From: Paraburkholderia solitsugae
GTDB lineage: Bacteria; Pseudomonadota; Gammaproteobacteria; Burkholderiales; Burkholderiaceae
NCBI RefSeq assembly: GCF_013177695.1
Contig: NZ_WOEY01000037.1
Span: forward strand, 97,169 to 161,168
DNA: 64,000 nucleotides
Direction of reading: 5' to 3'
Part shown: positions 1 to 8,200 of the stretch, in pieces
Layout of the letters: every line of letters starts with the position of its first letter
Numbering within the stretch: position 1 is the first letter of the stretch
Program-made: the position numbers and the translations under genes
The notes under the pieces: generated by a model
What the model was told of the DNA's origin: nothing
Databases searched by the model: none
Seen by the model: only the letters and a program-made list of their open reading frames with translations

Positions 1-2
1 GG

Positions 3-674
3 CAGGCGCTGCCGTCCGAGCGGCGCCTCACCGACAAGCTCGGTGTATCGCGCACGGCGCTGCGCGAAGGGCTCAAGCTCTTGCGGGCGCGCGGCATCAT
101 CGAAACTGCGCACGGCAAAGGCTCGTTCGTCGCCAGCCTCACCGCGCAACCCATGCTCACGCCGATGATGCATCTGCTCGGCTCGCAGCCGCGCACGCTC
201 TACGATCTGTTCGAAGTGCGTGCCTTGCTCGAAGCGGAGTCCGCGCGGCTTGCGGCGCTGCGCGGCACGCCCGCCGACTTCGTGCTGATCACGCGCCGCT
301 ACGAGGAAATGCTCGCGGCGCACGGTAAGGAGACGAGTGCGTCCACCCACGCGCGCCTCGATCATGCGTTTCACCTCGCGATCTGCGAAGCCTCGCATAA
401 CCCCGTGCTGGTGCATACCTTGAGCACGCTCACCGATCTGCTGCTGAGTTCGGTGTTCGCGTCGGTGAACAATCTCTATCACCGCGAGCCGCAAAAACGG
501 GTGATCGATCGTCAGCATGCCAGGCTCTATAACGCCGTCACCGGCAAGCTGCCCGAACAGGCGAAGAAGGCCGCGGCCGACCATATCGGGAGCGTATGCG
601 CGAACCTACGGGAAATCGAACAGGAAGAGCAGCGGCTCGTGCGCGCAACGCTGCGGCTGGAAGGCTGGGAATAG
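3..674 (+). CDS. GntR-family (FadR/FCD type) transcriptional regulator, 5' truncated
   Basis: The reading frame is open from base 3, so the start codon lies before the window. The first ~35 visible residues are the end of a winged-helix GntR domain (LPSERRLTDKLGVSRTALRE, then a G-x-GSFV wing). The rest is an all-helical FCD-type ligand domain, with D-x-F-E-V-R-A-L-L-E-x-E and H-A-F-H-L-A-I elements that usually supply metal or carboxylate ligands. Members repress catabolic operons and release DNA on binding an organic acid. The effector and target are not visible because the upstream neighbourhood is missing. The frame ends at 674 after a charged tail. Confidence 0.9.
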   Translation, partial: QALPSERRLTDKLGVSRTALREGLKLLRARGIIETAHGKGSFVASLTAQPMLTPMMHLLGSQPRTLYDLFEVRALLEAESARLAALRGTPADFVLITRRYEEMLAAHGKETSASTHARLDHAFHLAICEASHNPVLVHTLSTLTDLLLSSVFASVNNLYHREPQKRVIDRQHARLYNAVTGKLPEQAKKAAADHIGSVCANLREIEQEEQRLVRATLRLEGWE

Positions 675-841
675 TGGCGCAGGTGGCGCAGCCGTTTCAG
701 CTCGAAGGTTCGACGTAGCCGGCACAGCGTTTTCAACCGGCGATGGGGGCCGGCACCGTGGCGCTGCCGATACGGCGTGTCGCAGGCGCTTTACAATCGA
801 GCGTCAACACAAAAAATCGCGTGTTCCCCACGCCCCCTACC

Positions 842-1717
842 ATGCCCATCATCAGCGAGCTTTTCGTCTATCCGATCAAATCCTGCGCCGGCATTGCGCT
901 CAATGAAGCGCGCCTGCTCGCCACCGGCCTCGAATACGATCGATGCTGGATGGTCACCGACCCGAGCGGCGCGATGCTCACACAGCGTGCGTATCCACGC
1001 ATGGCGTTGATCAAGGTCGAGCTCGGCGAACATGAACTCGCGATCCGCGCGCCGGGCATGAGCGCGTTGCGCACGCCGCTCGACGCCGCTGCACTCAGCG
1101 CACCGCAAAAGGTGCAAACCGAAGTCTGGGGCGACGCGGCCTACGGGCTCGACACCGGGGAGGAGAGCGCCGCATGGTTTTCAGCGTTTCTCGGCGTGCC
1201 GTCGCGGCTGCTGCGCTTTAATCCGGAGCACGAGCGGATTGTCGATCCGGACTACACCGGTAGCGTCGGTGGGGCCACCACGCATTTCGCCGATGGTTTT
1301 CCGCTGCTGGTGATCGGCCAGGCCTCGCTCGACGATCTGAATGGACGTCTGAACAGCAAGGGCGCACCGTCGATTCCGATCGACCGGTTCCGCCCCAACG
1401 TCGTGCTGACGGGGCTCGATGCGTACGAAGAAGATTATGTCGAGAGTCTGAGTGTCGACGGGGTCGAGGATCGGGCCGTGCAGTTGCAGCTGGTCAAGCT
1501 GTGCTCGCGCTGTCCGATGCCGACCATCGATCAGGCGAAGGGCGCGCCCGATCCCGATTGGCCGAACGAACCCACCGACACCATGAGCGTCTACCGGGCG
1601 AATCCACAGCGAAATGGTGCGCTGACGTTCGGCAACAATGCGATCGTTGCGCGTGGCGCCGGGGCGTGGTTGCGCGTCGGGCAGGAAGTCGAAGCTGAAT
1701 TGGGTTTTGGCGATTAG
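842..1717 (+). CDS. MOSC-domain protein with N-terminal MOSC beta-barrel domain
   Basis: The protein has 291 residues. The N-terminus (ISELFVYPIKSCAGI) is the start of the MOSC_N beta-barrel domain, and the C-terminal half is a MOSC domain. A conserved Cys pair sits in KLCSRCPMPTID at about residues 220-231, where MOSC proteins place the sulfur-carrying or molybdenum-facing Cys. Relatives include the YcbX and mARC molybdoenzymes, which reduce N-hydroxylated compounds with an electron donor partner. No C-terminal 2Fe-2S ferredoxin domain is present, so a separate donor would be needed. I chose the ATG at 842 because the family N-terminus begins there; an in-frame upstream extension is possible but has no homology. 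The gene lies next to the nitrate assimilation genes, whose nitrate reductase also uses molybdenum cofactor. Confidence 0.85.
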   Translation: MPIISELFVYPIKSCAGIALNEARLLATGLEYDRCWMVTDPSGAMLTQRAYPRMALIKVELGEHELAIRAPGMSALRTPLDAAALSAPQKVQTEVWGDAAYGLDTGEESAAWFSAFLGVPSRLLRFNPEHERIVDPDYTGSVGGATTHFADGFPLLVIGQASLDDLNGRLNSKGAPSIPIDRFRPNVVLTGLDAYEEDYVESLSVDGVEDRAVQLQLVKLCSRCPMPTIDQAKGAPDPDWPNEPTDTMSVYRANPQRNGALTFGNNAIVARGAGAWLRVGQEVEAELGFGD

Positions 1718-1917
1718 GCTGGGAATCAGGCCGGCACTGAGCTGAACGCCTGGATTGGCGCGCACGGCGGCACGCTGAAAGTCAGATCGTCCATCGAGGA
1801 TGGCACGATGTTCGTCGCGAGATTGCCGATCGTGGTTTGAGGGTGCGCTGCCGTTCGGGCCGGCGCCCATGCGGTATGCACCGAGGGCTCACCGCCCGCA
1901 CGCGCACAGTGCTGCGT

Positions 1918-1934
1918 CGCACCATCCCTGTGCC
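1918..1934. promoter_or_regulatory. candidate NtrC-type enhancer site
   Basis: CGCACCATCCCTGTGCC contains GCAC-N7-GTGC, the same half-site spacing as NtrC sites. The left half matches well and the right half only in GTGC. It is centred about 120 bp upstream of the sigma-54 promoter of nirB, a usual distance for an enhancer. The rest of 1718-2034 shows no gene I can support. This is an inference from a weak motif. Confidence 0.35.
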
Positions 1935-2034
1935 TCGCTGCATCAAAACATCTCGCGCATCGCGCTGACAGCACACGCGTGCTATTTGCCGCCGGGCCTT
2001 GCGCCACGGCGCTCCAGCAGGCTTTTCTCACAAC

Positions 2035-2050
2035 TGGCACAGCCTTTGCG
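2035..2050 (+). promoter_or_regulatory. sigma-54 type promoter of the nirB operon
   Basis: TGGCACAGCCTTTGCG matches the -24/-12 consensus TGGCAC-N5-TTGC, with exactly 10 bases between the invariant GG and GC. Transcription would start near 2060, giving a leader of about 190 nt before nirB. Sigma-54 promoters on assimilatory nitrate genes are normally activated by NtrC under nitrogen limitation. Confidence 0.8.
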
Positions 2051-2064
2051 TTAAGCCTTGCCAT

Positions 2065-2137
2065 CGGATCAACGTGGATCCGTTGCGAGTGCAACAACAC
2101 AGGACTCGCTGCAGCATAGGTCAGGACAACGGCGTCC
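2065..2137 (+). promoter_or_regulatory. ANTAR-type antiterminator RNA (two hexaloop hairpins) in the nirB leader
   Basis: Hairpin P1 is CGGATC-AACGTG-GATCCG (2065-2082), with a 6-bp stem and a six-base loop. Hairpin P2 is GGAC-AACGGC-GTCC (2124-2137), with a 4-bp stem and a six-base loop. Both loops have A at position 1 and G at position 4, the signature read by ANTAR-domain proteins such as NasR. The right arm and part of the loop of P2 overlap the left arm of the terminator stem that follows, so P2 and the terminator exclude each other. P1 would begin only about five bases after the predicted start of transcription. A further small hairpin (TTGC-GAGT-GCAA) sits between them. No ANTAR protein is encoded in this window. 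Confidence 0.75.
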
Positions 2138-2183
2138 CCCGAATTCAGTCATCGACTGGGTTCGCGGGACGCCGTTTTTATTT
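2128..2183 (+). terminator. leader terminator (attenuator) upstream of nirB
   Basis: The 11-bp perfect stem AACGGCGTCCC (2128-2138) pairs with GGGACGCCGTT (2166-2176) and is followed by TTTTTATTT on the plus strand. It stands 70 bp before the nirB start with no gene ending just upstream, so it is an attenuator and not an end-of-operon terminator. Its left arm overlaps hairpin P2 of the antiterminator. Confidence 0.85.
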
Positions 2184-2252
2184 CCGGAATCGCTTTCGCG
2201 CAGCAGCCAACTGGCAGCGATTCGAGCCCAGCACAGTGAGGAAGCCGCGGTC

Positions 2253-4793
2253 ATGAAAATCATCGTTATCGGTCACGGGATGGTCGGCCACAAACTGGTC
2301 GAATGCCTGGCACAAGACGCGGCGCATGGCCTCGATATCACCGTGCTGTGCGAAGAGTCCCGGCCGGCATACGACCGTGTGCACCTGTCCGAATTCTTCG
2401 CGGGCAAAACGGCGGACGATCTGTCGCTCGTCGAGCCGGGTTTCTTCGAACGCCAGAACGTCTTGCTGAAGCTGAATGCCAAAGCCGTGGCGATCGATCG
2501 CGACGCGCGCACGGTGACGGTATCGACCGGCGAGACGTTGCCGTACGACAAGCTGGTGTTCGCTACCGGCTCCTATCCGTTCGTGCCGCCTGTGCAAGGC
2601 CGCGAGCGGGCCGACTGCTTCGTCTACCGCACCATCGACGACCTCGAAGCCATGCAGGAATGCGGCGCCCGCTCGAAGACTGGCACGGTGATCGGCGGCG
2701 GCCTGCTCGGTCTCGAATGCGCCAAGGCATTGCGCGACATGGGCCTGCAAACGCACGTGGTCGAATTTGCGCCGCGTCTGATGGCGGTGCAGGTGGACGA
2801 GGGCGGCGGCCGTGTGTTGCGCACCAAGATCGAAGCACTCGGCGTGACGGTGCACACGCAGAAGAACACGTCGGCGATTGTCGACGGCGAGAACGGCACG
2901 CACCGCATGCAATTCGCCGACGGCAGTTTCCTCGACACCGACATGATCGTGTTCTCCGCGGGCATTCGTCCGCGTGACGATCTCGCACGCGAAAGCGGTC
3001 TAACGCTCGGCCAACGCGGCGGCATCGTGATCGACAACGCGTGCCGCACCAGCGACCCGCACATCTATGCGATCGGCGAATGCGCGCTGTGGAACGGTCA
3101 ATTGTTCGGCCTCGTCGCGCCCGGCTACGAGATGGCGCGCGCGGTGGCGAAGCAACTGCTCGGCGACTCGGCGGAATTCGCCGGTGCCGACATGAGCACC
3201 AAACTGAAGCTGATGGGCGTGGACGTTGCCAGCATCGGCGACGCGCATGGCAACACGCCGGGCAGCCGCGCCTACCAGTTCAGTGACGAACGCAAGCAGG
3301 TCTACAAGAAGCTGGTCGTGTCCGAGTGCGGCAAATATCTGCTCGGCGGCGTGATGGTGGGCGACGCGAGCGAATACGGCACGCTGCTGCAGATGATGCT
3401 GAACCGGATCGAATTGCCGGCGTCACCTGAATTCCTGATCCTGCCGTCGTCCGACGGTCAGGCGAAACCGGCGCTCGGCGTCGAGGCATTGCCCGCCGCC
3501 GCGCAGATCTGCTCGTGCAACAACGTCTCGAAGGCCGACCTGTGTGCCGCCGTGTGCGCGGGCGCGACCGACATCGGCGCGTTGAAGTGCGCGACCCAGG
3601 CCGGCACCTCGTGCGGCGGCTGCGTGCCGCTCGTCACGCAGGTGATGAAGGCCGAGATGAAGAAGCAGGGCCTCGCGGTCAACAACCACCTATGCGAGCA
3701 CTTCCCGTATTCGCGCCAGGAGTTGTATCACCTCGTGCGCGTGGAAGGTGTGCGCAGCTTCGGCGAATTGCTGGCGAAGCACGGACACGGCCTCGGCTGC
3801 GATATCTGCAAGCCGGCCGTGGCGAGCATCCTCGCGTCGTGCTGGAACGAATTCGTGCTGAAGAAGGAGCACGCCTCGCTGCAGGACACCAACGATTACT
3901 ACCTCGCCAATATCCAACGCGACGGCACCTATTCGGTCGTGCCACGCATGGCGGGTGGCGAAGTGACGCCTGACGGTTTGATCGCCGTCGGCCAGGTGGC
4001 GAAGAAATACGGCCTCTACACCAAGATCACCGGCGGCCAGCGGGTCGATCTGTTCGGCGCGCGGGTCGAGCAACTGCCGTTCATCTGGGAAGAACTGATC
4101 GCGGCCGGTTTCGAATCGGGCCATGCGTACGGCAAATCGCTGCGCACGGTGAAGTCGTGCGTCGGTTCGACCTGGTGCCGCTACGGCGTGGGCGATTCGG
4201 TGAGTCTCGCGGTCGAACTCGAGAACCGCTACAAGGGCCTGCGCACGCCCCACAAGATCAAGTTCGGCGTCTCCGGCTGCACGCGCGAATGCGCGGAAGC
4301 ACAAGGCAAGGACGTCGGCATCATCGCGACAGAGAAGGGCTGGAATCTCTACGTCTGCGGCAACGGCGGCATGAAACCGCGCCATGCCGAACTGCTCGCC
4401 TCGGACCTCGATCAGGAAACGCTGGTGCGCTACATCGACCGCTTCCTGATGTTCTACGTGCGCACGGCAGACCGCCTGCAACGCACCAGCGTGTGGCGCG
4501 ACAACCTCGAAGGCGGGCTCGACTATCTGATCGACGTGGTCGTCAACGATCGTCTGGGCGTGGCCGCGGAACTCGAAGTGGAGATGCAGCACGTGGTCGA
4601 CACCTACGAGTGCGAATGGAAGAAGGCCGTCACCGATCCTGAGACGCGCAAACGCTTCCGTCACTTCGTCAACAGCGGCGAGTCGGACAGCAATGTCGCC
4701 TTCGTCGAGGAACGCGGCCAGATCCGGCCCGCGACCATCGACGAGCGGCGCTCGAAGCTCGCTTCGATTCCTGTGGCTGTCGAAACCGTTTGA
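2253..4793 (+). CDS. nirB: assimilatory nitrite reductase [NAD(P)H], large subunit
   Basis: This cytoplasmic flavo-siroheme enzyme reduces nitrite to ammonium with NAD(P)H, together with NirD. The 846 residues match the family length. The order is an FAD/NAD(P)H pyridine-nucleotide oxidoreductase module (residues ~1-310), a BFD-type 2Fe-2S domain (ICSCNNVSKADLC ... CGGC, ~residues 419-460), then the ferredoxin-like and siroheme/4Fe-4S domains. The cluster ligands are visible as C-x5-C (SCVGSTWC) near residue 634 and C-x3-C (GCTREC) near 672. I chose the ATG at 2253 because the protein begins there with the expected MKIIVIGHGMVG nucleotide-binding strand; the longer frame from 2058 runs through the regulatory leader. 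It is the first gene of nirB-nirD-nasA, driven by the sigma-54 promoter and leader attenuator. Confidence 0.97.
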   Translation: MKIIVIGHGMVGHKLVECLAQDAAHGLDITVLCEESRPAYDRVHLSEFFAGKTADDLSLVEPGFFERQNVLLKLNAKAVAIDRDARTVTVSTGETLPYDKLVFATGSYPFVPPVQGRERADCFVYRTIDDLEAMQECGARSKTGTVIGGGLLGLECAKALRDMGLQTHVVEFAPRLMAVQVDEGGGRVLRTKIEALGVTVHTQKNTSAIVDGENGTHRMQFADGSFLDTDMIVFSAGIRPRDDLARESGLTLGQRGGIVIDNACRTSDPHIYAIGECALWNGQLFGLVAPGYEMARAVAKQLLGDSAEFAGADMSTKLKLMGVDVASIGDAHGNTPGSRAYQFSDERKQVYKKLVVSECGKYLLGGVMVGDASEYGTLLQMMLNRIELPASPEFLILPSSDGQAKPALGVEALPAAAQICSCNNVSKADLCAAVCAGATDIGALKCATQAGTSCGGCVPLVTQVMKAEMKKQGLAVNNHLCEHFPYSRQELYHLVRVEGVRSFGELLAKHGHGLGCDICKPAVASILASCWNEFVLKKEHASLQDTNDYYLANIQRDGTYSVVPRMAGGEVTPDGLIAVGQVAKKYGLYTKITGGQRVDLFGARVEQLPFIWEELIAAGFESGHAYGKSLRTVKSCVGSTWCRYGVGDSVSLAVELENRYKGLRTPHKIKFGVSGCTRECAEAQGKDVGIIATEKGWNLYVCGNGGMKPRHAELLASDLDQETLVRYIDRFLMFYVRTADRLQRTSVWRDNLEGGLDYLIDVVVNDRLGVAAELEVEMQHVVDTYECEWKKAVTDPETRKRFRHFVNSGESDSNVAFVEERGQIRPATIDERRSKLASIPVAVETV

Positions 4794-4826
4794 TACTTTT
4801 TGCGCCATTCACTGAGGACTTCTGTC

Positions 4827-5180
4827 ATGAACCTTGACCGCCTTCCGCTTGCCTGGACGCCGATTTGCCCGCTCGACGACATCGTCCCCAACACGGGGGT
4901 TTGTGCGCTGGTCAACGGCGAACAGGTCGCGGTATTTCACGTGAACAACGGCGACGCGGACACCGCCGTGTATGCGATCGAAAACTACGATCCGGGCTCG
5001 CAAGCCGCTGTGCTCTCGCGCGGGCTGATCGGCAGTCTCGGCGAGCGCCTTGTCGTCGCTTCCCCGATCTACAAGCATCACTTCGATTTGCGCACCGGCG
5101 AGTGTCTCGAAACACCGGCGTATTCCGTCAACGCGTTCACCGCGCGGGTGGAAAACGGGCAGGTGTGGGTCGCGATGTGA
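4827..5180 (+). CDS. nirD: nitrite reductase small subunit
   Basis: The 117-residue protein has a Rieske-like fold typical of NirD. It lacks the Cys-His pairs that bind 2Fe-2S in true Rieske proteins: the loop reads PIYKHHFDLRTGECLETP with no C-x-H. This is normal for NirD, which supports the large subunit structurally. It starts 33 bp after nirB with a GAGG ribosome site and is followed 42 bp later by the nitrate reductase, so the three genes are probably one transcript. Confidence 0.95.
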   Translation: MNLDRLPLAWTPICPLDDIVPNTGVCALVNGEQVAVFHVNNGDADTAVYAIENYDPGSQAAVLSRGLIGSLGERLVVASPIYKHHFDLRTGECLETPAYSVNAFTARVENGQVWVAM

Positions 5181-5222
5181 GCCACCGATTTTTTGTCATC
5201 CTCTTCGACGACGTTATCCGCC

Positions 5223-8200
5223 ATGTCTTCCACTAGCGTAAAAACCGTGTGCCCTTACTGCGGCGTTGGCTGCGGAATGGTGCTGCACGTCGAGGACGGC
5301 CAGGTCGTGAAGATCTCGGGCGACAAGGAGCACCCGGCGAACTTCGGACGGCTGTGCACGAAGGGCCAATCGGCGCACGTCGCGTTGCGCAAATCGGGCC
5401 GTCTGGAAGGCGCGTTCGTGCGTCATGCACGCGACCAGGATCCGGCGCCGCTGCCGATGGCGCAGGCGATCAGCGACACGGCGGCGCGTTTGCGCGGCCT
5501 GCTCGACGCACATGGACCGGACGCGCTTTCGTTTTATGTGTCCGGGCAGATGTCGATCGAGGCGCAGTACCTCGTCAACAAGCTCGCGAAGGGGTTTGTC
5601 GGCACCAACAACATCGAATCGAATTCGCGTCTTTGCATGGCAAGCGCGGGCAGCGGCTACAAGCTCTCGCTCGGCGCGGACGGGCCGCCGGGGTCGTACG
5701 AAGACATCGATCATGCCGACCTGTTCTTCGTGATCGGCGCGAATATGGCCGACTGTCACCCGATTCTGTTCCTGCGGATGATGGATCGCGTGAAGGCGGG
5801 CGCGAAACTGATCGTGGTCGATCCGCGCCGCAATACCACCGCTGACAAGGCCGATCTTTTTCTGCAGATCAAGCCGGGCACCGATCTGGCGTTTCTCAAT
5901 GGTCTGCTGCATCTTCTGCACGAAAACGGCCAAACGGATGCGTCTTTCATCGCCGGTTTCACGGAAGGTTGGGACGGCATGCCCGCTTTCCTTGCGGACT
6001 ACACGCCGGAGAAAGTGTCGGCGATTACGGGGCTGGCTATAGAAGATATCCGCCGCGCCGCGCACATGATTGGCGCCGCGCCGGAGTGGATGAGTTGCTG
6101 GACCATGGGCCTGAATCAGAGCACGCATGGCACGTGGCATACGAACGCGATCTGCAATCTGCATCTGGCAACGGGCAAGATCTGCCGCCGTGGCAGCGGA
6201 CCGTTCTCGCTGACCGGCCAGCCCAATGCGATGGGCGGCCGCGAAATGGGCTACATGGGACCCGGTTTGCCGGGGCAGCGTTCGGTGCTGGTCGAAGAAG
6301 ACCGCGTGTTTATCGAAGACCTGTGGGGCATTCCGAAGGGCACGCTGAAGACCGCAGTCGGCAATGGCACCATCGATATGTTCAGCCGCATGGCTGCGGG
6401 CGAGATCAAGGCGTGCTGGATCATCTGCACGAATCCGGCGGCGAGCGTCGCAAACCGTCAGAACGCGATCGCTGGATTGCGCGCGGCCGAGCTCGTGATT
6501 TCACAGGATGCCTTCCTCGACACCGAGACCAACCGTTACGCCGATGTGCTGTTGCCCGGCGCGCTGTGGGCCGAGGCCGAAGGCGTGATGATCAACTCCG
6601 AGCGCAATCTGACGCTGATGCAAAAGGGCATCGAGCCGCCGGGCGCGGCACTGCCGGACTGGCAGATCATCGCGCGCGTTGCCTGCGAAATGGGTTTCGC
6701 CGATGGGTTTACCTACGCAAGCGCCGATGAAGTTTTCGCGGAAATCGCCCGCGCGTCGAATCCGAAGACCGGCTACGACTTGCGCGGCGCGAGCCATCGC
6801 CGTCTGAAGGACACGCCGCTGCAATGGCCACTTGCTGCCGACAACGCTGCCGAGCGCAATCCCATTCGCTACATCAACGACGGCGTCAGCCAGACGGTGA
6901 AAGAACTGCCCGACGGCAGCCGTCCGCGGTTCGTGTTTCCGACCGCAAGCGGCAAAGCCGTGTTCTTCGCCCGCGCCTTTGCAGCCCCGGCCGAATTGCC
7001 CGATCGGGAATTTCCGATCGTATTGAATACGGGCCGCTTGCAGCATCAATGGCACACCATGACCAAGACGGGCAAGGTCGCGATGCTCAACAAGCTGAAC
7101 CCGGGCCCGTTCGTCGAGATTCATCCCGAAGACGCCGCCACGCTCGGCATCAAGGCCAAGGATCCGGTCGAGATCCGTTCGCGGCGCGGGCGTGCCGTGT
7201 TGCCGGCAGTCGTCACGGAGCGTGTGCAAGCAGGGAGTTGCTTTGCGCCGATGCACTGGAACGACGTCTTCGGTGACGATCTGTGCATCAACGCGGTAAC
7301 GAGCGATGCCATCGATCCGGTCTCCCAGCAACCCGAATTCAAGTTCTGCGCGGTCGCGCTAAGCCCGGTTGCGGTCGAATCCATCGAGCCGGTTTCGAAT
7401 GCGGGCGACGAGACGCTCATCGATGCACCCGCCGTTGGCGTCGACGCGGCGCCGGCAAGCGCTATATCGGCGAACACCAAGGAACCGGACATGCCCCGCA
7501 TCAATGCACTGACGAGCCTGCTGCAACTTCCACAGACACCCGTGCCGTCGTTCACGGAAACCGAGCGGACCTATCTGGGCGGTTTCGTCAGTGGGCTGCG
7601 TTCGGCTGAAGGACAGGGCATTGACAGCGTGCCGGTCCTGCCGGCCGGCGCACCGTTTGAGCCGGCGAACCGCTTGTATGTGGACGGTTTGCTGGCCGGA
7701 CTTTATAGCCGCAGTGGCACACCTGCGGTCATGTCGGCAGGTGCGCTTGCCGCGCCGCAGTCCGACGCGCCGCAAGCATCCGGTGTGCGCATCTTACGAG
7801 TGCGCCCCAAAGTGACCCTGCTGTGGGCCTCGCAAACCGGCAACACCGAATCGCTGACCGAACGCTATGCCACGCGTCTGATGGAGTCGGGCTTCGAAAT
7901 CCGCGCGTCATGCATGGCGGACTATCAGGTTTCGGCGCTCGCGAAAGCGCAATACGTGCTGCTGATGTCGAGCACCTTTGGCGATGGCGATCCGCCCGAT
8001 AACGCGCAAAGTTTCTGGTCCCAACTGGCCAGCGACGCGGCGTCTCGTCTCGACGGCGTGCGCTACGCGGTGCTCGCACTGGGCGACCGCAACTACGATG
8101 AGTTCTGCGGTCACGGCCGCCGGCTCGATGAGCGTCTCGCAGCGCTTGGCGCGCTGCATTTGATGGCTCGCGTCGACTGTGACAGCGAGTATCAGGAGGA

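Noticed and set aside
2058..2252. Extension of the nirB frame upstream of the ATG at 2253.
   Set aside because: The extension runs through the two hexaloop hairpins and the terminator and has no homology. The family N-terminus starts at 2253.
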